Assembly: GCA_019614645.1 (NCBI GenBank)
Contig: JABWDB010000009.1
Location: forward strand, 1,178,001-1,242,000
Direction: 5' to 3'
DNA length: 64,000 nucleotides
DNA from: Stratiolaelaps scimitus
Lineage: Eukaryota > Arthropoda > Arachnida > Mesostigmata > Laelapidae
The notes under the pieces were generated by a model. The model saw nothing but the letters and a program-made list of their open reading frames with translations, had not been told where the DNA came from and did no database searches. Below, piece by piece: positions 23,701-37,212 of the stretch; within the stretch, counting starts at the first letter, position 1; each line of letters begins with the position of its first letter. A program made the translations under genes and the position numbers.

Positions 23701-26700
23701 CCATGCTGGTAGCGACGGCGGCGGCGGCAGCAGCAGTATCAAGAACACCAGTACCACAACGTACCATTGACACGCTCAGGCTCGCCATCTCCATACACAG
23801 ATCGACATCATCGGGAAGCGCGCACAAGCATACACATTCACTCATGCACAAACAGACACACACACACGGACGCTCACCATCGACGACGACGACGTTGTTT
23901 TGTGGAGACCTTGTGCGAGCCCACGCATCCTTCTATATATAGCCTGCGTGCCCGTTATGGAGCGCTGAATGGGGGTCTGGTTCCGCGGGTCGCCGGCTGG
24001 CGACGGCTCAGCTGACGCTGCCTCTGTTGTTGCCTTTCCTGCTGGCGCCGACGCCGCTAGCGGCAACAGCGGTCGTCGCTCGATCCGTCGCTCCTACGGC
24101 GGCCGTACGCCGACGTTGGTTGGCTGGGTTCGACGCCGAAGTCCCAAGTTGGATAACACGATTGATAGAGAGAGAGATTGAGGAAGGGAGCAAAACGCTG
24201 CACAGCCGATTGTGGCCGTATACGAGCCGAGCATTCTATACGTCACCGTGAGCGGTCGTATTTATTTATATGTCTGTCTGTCTGCCTATACGCGCATGTC
24301 CATTGCCAGCTCGTCGCTGTGTGACGTACGCTTGTGGGTGGGCAATGCCCGCTTGCGACTGCGGAAGGAGCTACGTACGAACTTGTGAGTCGAGTCGGCC
24401 GGCCAGCCAGCCAGCCAACAGCTCCCCTGTCCTTCAGCCTTGCATCTTCTCGTTTTCTTGGCTCCGGTGTGCCACTGTGAACAAACGCACGAGCAAACGA
24501 ACGGATCGCCACAAATGGCTTTCGTATGCGTAGCGTAGAGAGGCTCATACGCCGATGGGTCCCGACGTATATCATGATGTCTGTTCACGTCTATGAACGA
24601 ACAGTGTACGTAGCTGTACGTGGCCACAGCGGAGCCGACGACGCCGGCGGCGGCGGCCGCCGCAGCAGCGACTGCCATAACAGCTGTGTGCATCTCTCGT
24701 TGTGTACAGTGCTCGCGTGCGAATACCGTACGCGCGTTGTTCGTTGAGTTGCTTTCTTTCTTTCTCTCTCTCTGCTGTTGCTGCCGCTGCCGTCGTTGGA
24801 GCCTGGGATACGGCGCCGGCCGCAGCAGCATTCACTGACCATACTCGCACTGACTGACTGAGCAATAAAGGGAGTCCTGTGTAACGGCGGACGTGGTAAC
24901 CGCTTCAACGCGGGCCCCTGCGCCGCCGAGCGCGAGAAGCCCACTAGTCAGCTAGCCAGCAAATGAACGAGGGATCGCGCGAGAGCGAGAGAGATTCAGA
25001 GCAAAGAAAGCGCTTTGTATCGGCGACAACAAAAGCATCGGTAGCAACAACAACGCCAAAACGAACAGAAACGAAGCCTTCCTTTGGCGTACATTTCCTC
25101 GTCTGAGTATCGCCTCCTCTCTCTCTCTCTCCATGTCTCTATATTCATTTATTATTATGTTCGCATGAGTGTGTCTGTTCGCGCGTGTGTGTGTGTGTGA
25201 GAGGCGAAAGCAGAGAGCATTAGTGTCGTCGTCATAGCATATCTGTTTCGCTGTTGCATATAGATATCCGTCTGTATGTATCATCGTCGACATCATCATC
25301 ATCATCATACTTGTGTGCGTGATTTTGTCATGTGTTTTATTATACCGCTGTGTGTGTGAGTGCTTGTGTCTTGCCATGCCCATCTGAGGAGCCACCAACC
25401 GACGGCCGCTTACTGGCGAACAGCGGAGAGCAACTCTCGCTTCGACTTCGCGCTCAGTGCGTGTGTGTGTGTGTGTGTGTGCGGTGTGCGTGTTTGCCAA
25501 GTAGAGTTTCTCGTTTTGGACGGATTACCACCACCGCCGCCGCTGCTGCTGTTATCCATCGTCGCCGACCACGGACCGTCCCCAGCGGCCATGCCCATGG
25601 TTGGATCCAATCCGCCTTCGTCGTCGCGGCTACGCTTGTCATAGCGACGGTGCTGGCGCTCGATTGTGACGGCGACGGCGGCGGCGGTGGCGACGGCAGC
25701 CGCAGCGGCAGTGGCGATTCACGAGCAGCGGCGTCTTCTCAGATCGCTCACTCGTTCGTCCGCTCACCCGACCTAACTCGCTCTATTCGTCCATGTCCCC
25801 TCCGAGCCGAACGACGCGACGGCAGCAGTGGCAGCTCAGCGCCACACTCGTCACGGCTTCCGACTGACGAAGTCGTATTTTGTGCGAGCAACTAACTCGG
25901 TGCGTGTTGTGTTTGGCTGGCGTCGTGCTGTGCGGTCCGGTTGACTCGGATGTCCGTTCAGTCGTAGCGGTGGTAGCGACGAGACCACTAGAGACTGCCA
26001 ACAACAGACTGGCGCTCGCTGTCGTCGAGTGCGCGCAGGTTGTAGAGGACGCGAACAACGCGCGCCACGGCAGACACTGTGTTTTGTGCGTGTGTGTGTG
26101 TGTCTCTGTCTGTGTCAGCTAACGCGGCCAATCTCAACGGCGTAACCCTACGCCGGAGCTATCTCGCTCAGACTCTCGACATCTTAGTCGCTCTATTCCG
26201 TGTATCTGCCCATAGACCGCAGCAGCGTCTATTCAGCATAGACCGCCGACGCGTGCGCCTGCGGCTGCCGCTGGTTAAGTCATCGCGCGTTGTCGTTGAG
26301 GGGGTCCTGCTCTCTGCATGTGTTGTGCACGCTGCTCTGTCCCGGGGTAGTGCCGCAGTTCGACGTCTCCGTCTCGCCTAAGCAGCGCCTCAGCTCGACG
26401 CAGAATCACAGTCGGAGACCGGGCCGTTTGCACCCGTTCAGCTGAGCCGCGCGTCAGCTGACCGAGACACCGCGAGCAGCACGAAATCGAAGAGGAGAAC
26501 AGTGCAGCCGCCGCCGCTCTCGCTGCTCTTGCCTTTGCTGGCGTACAACATCGTCTAATCTCTGTTGCTGCCGCTTCTGTTTGCAGTAGTCGGTAGCAAA
26601 CACCGAGTGTTGGCTTGTGAAGTTGTCGATTTTACCCTATGATCTCAGGCTCTCTTGCGCTGTTGCTGCTGCGACAGTGACTGTAGGGCAACTGCTCGGC

Positions 26701-27385
26701 TCGCAACGTCGCACGGAGAAACAGTGAGCGGACTCGTGAACCGCTGGGTCGTGGCGGCCCTTTGAACGGCGGCGTGGCAGGGCGATACAAATAGCGATAG
26801 CGTAGTCGTACTACGACGATAGACCTACAGCGGGAGGCGAGCGGTCGCTGGAAAACGAAGAGTGTGAGACACTGAGAGAGATCTCGCGCAGGCGGCCCGG
26901 TGAGGTGGTCTACGGTCTTGACTGCTGCTGTAGACCATCTGCTGTCGCGACCTTGTGCCTTCGAGACGCCTTCAGACTTCGAGACGGCAGGGACCTTTGG
27001 CGCGGAGTCGCCCGTTGGTCGTCGCCCGCTGTCGAGTTGAGTTGACGACGAAGCGCTGTCGACGCTCGGGGAGCACCGCCGAGCCAGGACTGGCATAGCC
27101 AGTGTGCTGTATGGTGCCGCGCGTGGCTCGAGTGTCGCGATCGATGTGTGTAGATCAAACAGGGACAGACGGATACGACATACGACGTAAGACGGTGGTG
27201 ACGGCAGTTGATCTCGACGTGATAACGAAACTCGGTTGACTAGTTGTAGTGACTCTTGTTGCGTTGTTGCGTGTTGCTTGTTGTTGCTGCTACTGCTGCT
27301 GCTGCTGCTGCTTGAAATTCGAATTCGTGCCAGCTCCAATTCTACCAGGTCCTGTTTCGTTGCTGTTATTGCTGTCCCCTTGCAG
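20742..27385. promoter_or_regulatory. 6.6-kb CpG-rich region between divergent TRAPPC2 and paxillin
   Basis: From TRAPPC2's start codon to the acceptor before paxillin's coding exon the sequence is dense in CpG, with CTG/CAG, GGC/GCC, CT and GT simple runs. Long open frames appear on both strands (for example 26632-27339 minus), but they overlap, are compositionally biased and show no domain. Paxillin's first, non-coding exon(s) should lie here; I cannot place the transcription start. The arrangement suggests a divergent promoter near 20.75-21.5 kb. Confidence 0.45.
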
Positions 27386-27461
27386 TGTTCCGGATTAGGC
27401 CGTACGGCCGTTGTAGGACCATCATCACTATCGCCGCCGGCAGAACCGCCACGATCCCCTA
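27386..27461 (+). other. 5' UTR part of paxillin coding exon, with splice acceptor
   Basis: A strong pyrimidine tract ending GTCCCCTTGCAG at 27385 predicts an acceptor. The 76 bases that follow carry an in-frame TAG (27396-27398) before the ATG, so the ATG at 27462 is the first start in this exon and the upstream exon is non-coding. Confidence 0.6.
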
Positions 27462-29198
27462 ATGGAGAACCTCGACAATCTTCTAGCTGACTTGCAGTCG
27501 TCGCGCCGCGACTACGAGGTCAGCTACAAACGTTCAGGTAGTATGGAGCGACGGGAGACGAGCTCTCGAACGACGACATCCAGCACCGTGGACCGTCCCG
27601 TGACCCCTGTGCAGATAGTTCCCGAGACAGCGACCAAAGATCTGCAGTATACTTACCAAATGCATGATCCCATCTACCAGAACTCGCACGTGATCAAAGA
27701 GACCATCACCGCGCACGGTACGTCTGAAAGGGCTCAGTCGCCCATCCGTGCGGCCAACAATCTGTCTCATCTTGACTCGATCGTGAGTGTGGCCGACGTG
27801 ACGCCGTTGACCAATGGCAGAACTGCATGCGAGACCACCTCCGAGTACATGATTCGCACGGAACAGATGTCCTCCCGACCCAAATCCCCCATCTATACCT
27901 CGCACCGCAGCACGCACCATTACACATCTGGCTCGTCCAATTCCCTTCCACGTGCTCGTTCACCCTCGTCCTATCGTGCCAAGTCACCCTGTTCCAAGGT
28001 GAACTTCAACCACGAACGCATGGTCGATGAGTTGAGGTCCACCATCCCAAAAACTACCGGCCGCTCTGGCTACTTCGTGCACGACTCCCACCGTGACGAT
28101 TATTCCCATCGTAAGTACACCCAGACGACGGAGCCAGCTCCGACACCTCAATCTTACCAGGTTTATTCCTACGCAGAGAATCGTTCGACGTCGGGAAGTC
28201 GGCCGTCGGGTCGACCACGCACCCCGACCAATCTGCATGGATCAAGCGCCACCCAGGAGCTGGACAGCCTTATGGCATCGCTTTCCGAGTTCCGCCTGCG
28301 CGACCCTCACTACTCGAGCAGTCACTATAACCAGCCTCAGAGGAAAGAGGCCCGAACCCTCATCTCGTCGACCTCCTCGCACTCGACGCACTCGACGCAC
28401 AGGCCGCGCGATTCGGCCCTCGACTCGATGCTTGGCTCTCTTCGCGAGGACATGAGCAGTCAAGGCGTAAGCAGCAGTGCCGGCAAAGGATGCTGTGCAG
28501 CCTGCAAGAAGCCTATCGTGGGCCAGGTGGTGACGGCTCTGGGGCGCATGTGGCACCCCGAGCATTTCGTTTGCGCCCACTGCAACCAGGAGCTCGGCAC
28601 ACGAAACTTCTACGAGCGTGACGGCGAGCCGTACTGTGAGCAGGACTACCATAACATCTTCTCACCTCGCTGCAGTTACTGTAACGGACCAGTGTTGGAT
28701 AAGTGCGTGACAGCGCTAGATCGTACGTGGCATCCGGAGCACTTCTTCTGCGCGCAGTGTGGCCGACAGTTTGGCGAGGAAGGCTTCCACGAGAAGGATG
28801 GGAAACCGTATTGCCGCGAGGACTACTTCGCCATGTTCGCGCCAAAGTGTGCCGGCTGCAGTATGCCCATCACGGAGAACTACATCTCGGCGCTGAGCAT
28901 GCAATGGCACCCCGAGTGCTTCGTGTGCCGGGACTGCCTGCAGCCGTTCCAGGGCGGCTCGTTCTACGACTACGAGGGCCAGCCGTACTGCGAGACGCAC
29001 TATCACGCCAAGCGTGGCTCGCTGTGCGCCGGCTGCCACAAGCCTATCTCGGGTCGTTGCATAACCGCCATGTTCCGCAAGTACCACCCGGAGCATTTCG
29101 TCTGTTCGTTCTGTCTCAAGCAACTCAACAAAGGCACCTTCAAGGAGGAGAATGACAAGCCGTACTGTCACGACTGCTTCGAGAAGCTCTACAGCTAA
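27462..29198 (+). CDS. Pax: paxillin (focal-adhesion LIM adaptor)
   Basis: Scaffold linking integrin adhesions to kinases and actin. The 578-aa coding region lies in one exon. LD1 is at residues 4-14 ([11 protein letters not shown]). An LD4-like motif lies at 263-279 ([15 protein letters not shown]) and an LD5-like motif at 320-330 ([11 protein letters not shown]), followed by four LIM domains from C345 to the C-terminus (about 345-397, 404-456, 463-515 and 522-574). Each LIM has the CxxC...HxxC spacing with WHPEHF/WHPECF/YHPEHF cores, and LIM3/4 read [14 protein letters not shown] and [20 protein letters not shown], as in paxillins. The middle is Ser/Thr/Tyr-rich with SP sites. I find no clear LD2 or LD3 motif (only [11 protein letters not shown] is faintly LD-like) and no YxxP SH2-binding sites. 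The LIM order and LD1 favour paxillin over Hic-5 or leupaxin. Confidence 0.95.
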   Translation: MENLDNLLADLQSSRRDYEVSYKRSGSMERRETSSRTTTSSTVDRPVTPVQIVPETATKDLQYTYQMHDPIYQNSHVIKETITAHGTSERAQSPIRAANNLSHLDSIVSVADVTPLTNGRTACETTSEYMIRTEQMSSRPKSPIYTSHRSTHHYTSGSSNSLPRARSPSSYRAKSPCSKVNFNHERMVDELRSTIPKTTGRSGYFVHDSHRDDYSHRKYTQTTEPAPTPQSYQVYSYAENRSTSGSRPSGRPRTPTNLHGSSATQELDSLMASLSEFRLRDPHYSSSHYNQPQRKEARTLISSTSSHSTHSTHRPRDSALDSMLGSLREDMSSQGVSSSAGKGCCAACKKPIVGQVVTALGRMWHPEHFVCAHCNQELGTRNFYERDGEPYCEQDYHNIFSPRCSYCNGPVLDKCVTALDRTWHPEHFFCAQCGRQFGEEGFHEKDGKPYCREDYFAMFAPKCAGCSMPITENYISALSMQWHPECFVCRDCLQPFQGGSFYDYEGQPYCETHYHAKRGSLCAGCHKPISGRCITAMFRKYHPEHFVCSFCLKQLNKGTFKEENDKPYCHDCFEKLYS

Positions 29199-30304
29199 AG
29201 AGCTTGATGTACAAAGGATGACGAGACGAGGTTGGCGGATGATGGCGAAAATCAATCCATGGATAATTGACGCCCTCGTGGAATATGTGCAATTCGGTTT
29301 TTGAGAAGATCAGCGAGAACATGCTGTCGGCGACAAAAACACTGTGAAAGGACAATGATGACGAATGTTCCGAATCATCCGCTCCATAGATCAGAGCAAA
29401 GCCGACGATACCGGCGAACTGAGCATTGCGCCTCTCGCCGTGCCACAGTTCGCCGTGCAAAGACGAAATTCTGTGACTTGTCATCCGTGGGGCTCCGTGG
29501 TGGTGTTTTTAGTCAATCAGCTAACCGACGAGTTATCAGCGATTCGCGCCCCTGTCGATCGACGCGAACAATGTGTCAAACGATGTCAGAAGGGCGCTAA
29601 CAAAACGACAAAAAAAAAAGAAACTCCCGAAAAAATCCAAGCCGGTGGCGACGAAGTCACCTACTCTCCATGTTCATGATTGATGGTGGTTGATGCTGAC
29701 GACAACGACGGATGTGAGCAATGTGTGTCCTCGCCAACTCATCGAGTGAAACATTGTTGCCTTGAAGGGGAACGCATCTCGCCATAAGTCAACTCGACTC
29801 GACGTACGAGGAGGATCTACTACATAGCAGTAACACTTACAATGATAATAATGATATTAATAATAACGATGGATCTAATGCATTGTTGTAATTGAGATGT
29901 CGATCAGGGGCGTCCGAAAGAAGAAGGACCTGATTCAGAAATGAAGCGACAGAGAGAGAGACAGAGGGAGAGAGAGAGAGAGAGAAACAAAATACGTGTA
30001 CGAGGAAGGACAAACCAACCTAGCGATCATAACTGCACAACGTTGTTAACCCAGGAATATGGAACGAGATGTCGACGAAGGACGAAGTCGACGCGACCCC
30101 CTAACAAAGCCTGCATAGCATATACTATCTACAACGCTACTACTACCACTATCACTACTACTACTGCTGTTACAATTACTATTACTCATGTCTAGAGACT
30201 TGTGTCGAAATGAAAAGCAAGAAAAAGCTAAGAAGAAATAATGCCTCTGAAAGCGAAACCCTCACCATCTGTCCCGTTAGTAACAGTGACTGACTGATCG
30301 AAGA

Positions 30305-30381
<77 letters not shown>

Positions 30382-30387
30382 AAATAC

Positions 30388-30431
<44 letters not shown>

Positions 30432-32394
30432 TGGAGGAAGATGGATGACTGATTCTATAGCCTAAAGTGCAACGATACTGTGAGCAACGATTTTTGCGGG
30501 ACCCACGAACGACCCGCGTCACCTCTCAACCCTTCGGAACCAATGGCTCGCAATACGAGATATATTGGATATATATCAAAGGAGACGCGGGTACCCATCT
30601 ACCCGATGGGCTATTTCACCGGTTTCGATGTTTTAATGAACGGCTAGCGACTGCTAGCTGTGGCCCAACTTTTGGCAGCGATGACGGCGGCGGCGGCGAC
30701 GACGACAGTGCCGAGAATCATCGTCGTATTCTCGAGGGTTTATCTGTGATGCCAGCGTGGACCTCACCGCTACGGTACCCGGTGTGGCTAGCCCTCCTGT
30801 TGGCTGACTGACCTCGGCCAAAAGTTTCGACGAGAAGGAAACGGTGAGCATAGGTCGCTGAAACGCTGGCCGAGATATCGCGCAGCAGCAGCAGCAGAAG
30901 GCCCAGAACGCCTGATCTGGACCAGTGAGCTGCTGTCTAGCCAGCTCGTCGAGCAGCCGCCGTTCAGCCCAAAGCAAGCGGACGAAGCCGAATGAGAGAC
31001 AACGAGAACGAGCTCGCTCGTGCCCGTGTGTGCCCACGGCCAGCTTAGCAGGAGGGCGGTGCCCAGCGAACAGGCAGGCGACCCCGCCGAGTTTGTGAAA
31101 TCGTCGAAAGACAAGAAGACCGAGTACAGTCGATTGTATTCACGATTCGCTTTGGGTTTACCGCCCCCGCCAGCCTCGCCTACAATATTTCCGAAGGACG
31201 GCGCGTTTGTGTTAGTTCGATCGAAACGTCCCCTCCTCGATAACCTCCTGGCTGCGCTAAACGTTCGCCCTTGATATGCGATGGCGAATGGAGACATCAC
31301 TACACACAGACACATTCGATTGACTTTGAGTAATAATAATAATAATGATAATAATAATAGTAACAATACAACACTACACTACCTTAATACATTGACGATG
31401 ACAAACGTACGATGACTGAGCAATCAGCAGTGTGTGAAAACGACGGGAAACAAGATAACACGACAATGGGTAATAATAATCGTACCCGGGTTTCTAGGCA
31501 GAGATCGAACTGGTGACGATAATAATGAAACACATCGACCAACCAACTGAACGGAACCATCCGAGCAGGCCCTATCTATCATAGCATTGCGCATGTATAC
31601 GATTTACAAACTATATTCGCTATAACGACGGGGCGGCGTGGCGCGGCTACGACAACTCACCAACGTCTGGCGTATATAGCATCTTCATCTCGATTTGTCC
31701 CTTACCGTGGGACTCTCAAAGTGTGTGCAATGAGAGCAGCAGCGCGCTCTGTGGCGTCGTTGTATCGACGATGAGGAGATTAGCCGTGGCGTCGAATAGG
31801 GACGATGTGCAATTATCCCGGGATATGTCACGAATAGGGGGGAAATACTTGAGTACGATGGAAGTTAAGTGGGAAAAAATAACTATATATATATATAAAT
31901 GTAGAGCTTAGGTCGACTTGTCGTAGTTGCTATATGTTCCGCCGGACAGCACACGTCCACGGTGTGGCGGCGCCTTCGAACCAGGGAAACCTAGCATCGA
32001 CGTGTCGAAGCTGGGATTACTCGCCGCTGTGGATGGGCGACAGTACGACTACTGTGACCCATTGGGACGAACAAGAAAATGACATTTTGTTTTAAAGGCC
32101 GCAGCATCAGCAGCAGTTGAGGCATTGGTTTTTCTTTTTCATTTTTATTATAATATTTTTCTTTTTTGGCCCGCTCTAGCCAGAGCTCTAGATAGTGTTG
32201 TGTGCGTGTTTGTGTAGCCTAATATACGCCCGTGTATATGACTATTTGCTGTCCTCATTATCGCCGCCCCAGCTTTACTAATGCGCCTGCGTAGCCCGGA
32301 ACGCGATCTGTAACCACGATCGAATCGGATGCAGGTCCAAAGGCCCGCCAACAGAGCTGACCATAGCAACTACCTATATATAAATTTATATGCG

Positions 32395-32425
<31 letters not shown>

Positions 32426-32481
32426 AGCTGTACTGTAACAAACTCAACACAAAAACAAAAAATTGATATTGACAAAATAAA
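29199..32481 (+). other. probable long paxillin 3' UTR and flank
   Basis: No coding region is seen. The first AATAAA on this strand that I find after the stop is at 32476-32481, so the 3' UTR may reach 3.3 kb; this is inference. It contains (GA)n near 29951-29985 and two long (TA)n runs at 30304-30379 and 30391-30428. ORFs overlapping 30.6-31.4 kb look spurious. Confidence 0.35.
30304..30428. repeat. compound (TA)n microsatellite
   Basis: Two TA runs (about 76 and 38 bp) separated by a short TACATATAC-type interruption, within the presumed paxillin 3' UTR. Confidence 0.95.
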
Positions 32482-33080
32482 GTCTGGTTACTAAACGTGC
32501 CCGTGTGATTATTTCCAAAGCACATACGATCTTGTCGATGTTCAGTGGTGATCCATTTTCCCGAGTGAGGATCAGGCCGCTACCTGCCCTGACGCCGATA
32601 TAATGCTTCCACCCATCATGGCAGCAGGCCCGAAGGCGGGGCGCGCCCTCATTGCAAGCACCAACCACTGGTGGCTGTTTCGAGATGAGTAGGCTAAAGG
32701 TTCGCGGCGCCGAGGCGGCTCTCCCAATCAATGGGTGTCTCGTAAAAGATGGGAACCTTTGCTGCCCGTTGTGCCGTTATGTATCTTTGTCCTTCACTAT
32801 TGTGCTAGAGTGTAGTGTATAGACGAGAGTTTGATTAAATGGGTATCCCTATTTCAGGTAATATTCAGGATTTTGTTGTTGGCACTATCATTTACTTGTA
32901 GATACAATATTAGATTTGTGGATATATATATATATATATGTAATGTGACAGGAGCGAACACTGATTGGTGCGCTAATTCGCTGGTCGCCGATAATTTGTT
33001 AGTCATCGCTAATTCGAGTCGAACAAGAATCGTACTTGAAAAATCTTGTCATCTCGAATATTCAGTTTACTTAGGGTTAT

Positions 33081-33117
<37 letters not shown>

Positions 33118-35602
33118 TACATTTACCCGAACGACTCGTTTAGAAATCTACCCTGTGAGAGAACATCATCAAGCTACAAGAGCTCTTACACAAGCTTTCG
33201 ACTCTGTCGGCTCATGTGGCCACATTATCTTTGTTGGACATCGCATACAACTGCAGCTGGTCGATGATCCTGGAGATACACGATGACAGTCGTGGTCGCC
33301 TGTTGCTGTCTGTAATCGTCGTTGTTTTCGGCGTTCAGACCGGGTTCCCCGCTTCGTTTAATCTCGGTGGATGGGCGGCGATGAGCGGCGGCCCAGGATC
33401 AGTTTCTGCTGAGCGAAAGTTAGCGCGCGTTATTATTGTGCTTGTGTCGGCTCTCTCCCGCTTTGCGATCTAGCCATCCGAGTCTCATCGCCGACACTCG
33501 AGAGTAAGTGGGTTTTATACCGGCGGCGGCGGCGGCTAGCTCAAATCGTATCCACAAGACAACCTGCTCGACGATGTTCCGGCGGCCGAATCGAGTCCAG
33601 CGCGAGTGACGAGCAAACGACAGCAGATGCACCCGAACGACCCAGCGCTGTTGGCAGATCAGCGCTACCACATCTCCAGCGGCCGCCGCCGCCGCGTTTC
33701 ATCAGCATCGCTAACAGAAAACCTGAGAGAGAAATAGATGGGGGGGGGGGGCTAGCGGAGGCGAAGCCAACCTGCTGACTCGGCCTAGTCGACGGCCTAT
33801 ACTCAAGCATATACATGATGTTTAGTATTTCGGCACAGGCGGCGGCGGCGGCGGTGGCGTGTTTTGCTGCTGTTTCGCCGCTTGATGGTCACCAGTCCGG
33901 CACACAGCGATTACGCTCGCTCTCGCTCTGCGCGCGCTCTCGTAGTGAGATTGCGCCATCGCTCGAAGAGGACGACGATCGGTTTATGTTGTGTACGCCT
34001 CGAAGATTAGATGAGGCGTCATAGCGCTGGCCCAGCTGCGGCCGCCGACACTAGTTCGCTGAAACCGAGAACGACAACGACAACCACTACACCTACTACC
34101 GCTGTAGCCTTCACGCAATCGGGCCTATCATGCGATGTGGCCACGATTGCTGTTGCTGCTGCGGCTGCTGCTGCTGCGGCTGCTAACCTAAACGACTTAT
34201 TCGGTGGTAACGGTAACAGGCGTGTCTGATCACCACTGTTGATTTCTGGTTTCACATCGCAATCATTTGGCAAGCTGTTGCTGTACGAGTACACGCTGCG
34301 AATGTTGGCCGGTTGTCGTCAGCGTCTCCCGTCAACAGCAGCCGTCCAGGCGGCACTCGAATGAAATCGAATGCGAATACAGTGGTCTAAAAAAGAGCCG
34401 CTCTGGCGACCTCCGTTAATCGGGTTTCCGCCGTGTCGTCGTACACTGCTTGTGGCCACGCAAGCTAAACGAAGCTAAGCAATCTGTTGTTAATGTTATG
34501 TTGGACAGCGACTCGTATCTCGACGTCGACTAGTGGCCTGCAATGGCCCATGTCAAGAACTCAGCGTAATCGGTCGTGGAGTTTGCCGGCCGCCGGTAAC
34601 CGCTGTCTCGTATTCGAGAACCACTGGCCGCTGAGCAAGGTTGTTGTGCGGCCAAGTCGAGGCCGATACTTGCTGCCTTGTTGACTTGGGGCGGCGTTAC
34701 GAAGTAGTGGGCTGTAGGCTCTTTCTCTCTCTCTCTCTCTCGCTTGCTCTCTAGCAAGCAGGCCGCGGGTACAGCTGTTGGCCTGCAGTACACTCGGGTG
34801 TATCATCGAGCGATGATGAAATGCTAAGACCAACGGGGGATGAGGTCAATACAAGCCTGCATAGAGGATGTCTGGGGAGGATTCGCCCAAATCGCCGCGC
34901 GTGTGAGCGTGGATACGTGTGTGATGCCGTGAGCTGTCTGTTCCCTTAATCTGCTCATGTGTGCGTGCATGGACGCCTGCTAGACCGTGGACCTCACGCA
35001 ACAAAATAGGCAATGGTGGCCACTGCCATAATTTCGCTTCGTTGGTGTATACCAACTCACTATTACCACCACCGCCGGCGCCGCCGCCACCACCACCCGG
35101 CGTGGGAACTAGCGAGCTGAACGCGGCAAAACAAGGCACGCGGCCTTGGCCCGGCGCCGATCGACGCGCTAACTGCGCAGCCCGTAGCAGCAGCAACAGC
35201 GGCCCGCCGACTGCAGTAATAACACGCCGTGCTATGGTACATCAAGCGCGAACTACCCACTGTCCAGCCGGCCAGAGAAGCGTACCAACCCGGCAAATAG
35301 GCTGAGCCAGGGGTGAGTTGAGTTGACCGAATGAATCTTCACAGATTCGGTCTCCGCTCGCCGCCTGCGCCACCGTAGGTAGCATGGAAGAGCACCGCTG
35401 CTGTGGCCTCTCCAGCCACCGTCGGCACAACCACCACCACCACCACCAACACCGCCAATGTTATAGTCTCTCCTACAAACATGGAGACGGTCGGGGAAAC
35501 ACAGTCGAGTCGGATGGGCTTTTCCTCAATGAAATCAGCGGACGGACAGTGCGGCATCGCCGAGGGCCTGCGGTCTCTATCTTCGTCTCTCTCCCTATAT
35601 AT

Positions 35603-35673
<71 letters not shown>

Positions 35674-37212
35674 ATGTCTAGATTTGGGTAGGTACATACA
35701 TATAGCGTGGAATAGATGTCGAATACAGAGGTGTGACGCGGTGGAAAAAAGTTGCCGTGCCGGGAGAGATACAGAGATTGGAGAAGCGTATGTTGCAGAT
35801 CGCAGACGTACACCACTGCTCGACGGATCGCCGGTGATGGTTTGACAGCCGCCGTCGCTACGGGTAGGTGGTAGGTAAACCTGGGAAGGTTCGTAGCCGT
35901 CCGTCGCGACAGAGTTTGTCTTTCAGGTCGCGGTCATCGTCGTCGTTGTTGTTGTTCTTGCTGCCGCCACCGCCGCTGCCGCGAGTGCGAGGTGGTCGGT
36001 CTGGCCGTCCACGGCTCGCCAGGTCGCGGATGATGCTGCTATAGACGCCCCTGCAGCAACAGCAGCAGTGGGCCGAGTTGCATGCCTCTCTTCGGTGACC
36101 GCTCTCGCAGAGAGGAAAACGGCAGCAGGGCCAGGGCAGATGTGGGCGTTTGCGCCAGCGACTCGCAGCGTGGTGCGAACCATTCACGGAGGCAGCCATA
36201 TGCAAGGCAAGCTTGCGAAACGATGAGCGAGCCCACCCATAGCAACAAATGAGATACACACCTGGTTGGCTCAATGGAGGGAAGCAGATGCTCGTGGCCA
36301 ACAAGACGAGCATAATGTCATCATGATCATCATAGGCGGCAGACGAGGTTCGTGTGTATGTGTGTGAGTACAGCTGCATTAAATTAGAACATCAAGAGAG
36401 AGAGATACACGTACGATGCGCCATTAAGCACACGCCGTTTGGGATCAATTAAGGCTAATTAAGAATGTTAAGACTGTTAAGCAAGTGAGTGCTAATTGAG
36501 AGCGCGTCTGTGTACGGAGAGAGTGACTGCGCGGGCTATTGTATGCAAAGACGCTGGCAATATGATGGTCCACGTGGATAGATCGAGGAGATGAAGAATT
36601 GTTAGTACATGCGCCCCGCTTGTCTCTGGTCCTAGCACTCTGAGTGCCACCTTGATGCGAGATTTCTGCGCTAAAATCTAATCATTTGCCATAATGAAAA
36701 TTGCTTTGACTGCAAGGCCTATCGTTCTGCAAGATTCGAATATATTCGTGACTTGGAGTATTATATTAGTACATCGAGTAGAATATTCGCGGCGTCAACG
36801 GAACCGGCATGACAAATGGGTGCTTTTAATAAATCTATAGAGTGTGAGACCTACTCTGCTCCTGTTGAGAATCAGTCGCACAACATTCACTGAGTTCACG
36901 GATTCAGACACCAAGATTCGGACCAGTCGCACAGCCAAATTTGTCTCGCCATCCAGATCAGCCGTGGTAAACGCCGTGGTCGTGCAAACGATTTTGCCGA
37001 AGCGGTGGAGAAACCGCCGCCGATTAATTAACTTGCCCCTTCTGAAGCGCACATCCGCAAACCGCGAAAATCCTATTCGATACAATAAATACGATGTTTA
37101 ATTGTATTGCCGTCTCAATAAACAACCCGACTATTTACTCTCACGTTTAACATTTCGGGTTTTCCCATGCTACTCCGAGAAAGTAAAGGGGAGCACAACT
37201 CATCGTTTTGTT
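32482..37212. other. no gene recognised; second CpG-rich block
   Basis: 33.3-36.3 kb is rich in CpG and in GGC/GCC, GCT and CCA triplet runs, resembling the region upstream of paxillin. It may be a promoter with a non-coding first exon of a gene whose coding exons are outside or unseen. Microsatellites: (TA)n at 32396-32422 (just left), 33084-33113 and 35597-35667; poly-G at 33741-33750. Open frames on both strands are low-complexity (poly-Ala, Arg-rich) and unsupported. Confidence 0.4.
35597..35667. repeat. (TA)n microsatellite
   Basis: About 70 bp of TA dinucleotide with two TACA interruptions near its start. Confidence 0.93.

Noticed and set aside
26632..27339. 235-codon minus-strand ORF beside paxillin
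   Set aside because: Lies in CpG-rich, simple-repeat DNA, is rich in Arg/Ser/Pro and poly-Ser, has no domain, and overlaps equally open frames on the other strand.
33815..34229. Poly-Ala open frames in the second CpG-rich block
   Set aside because: Translations of GGC/GCT triplet runs, with equally long frames on both strands; no gene support.
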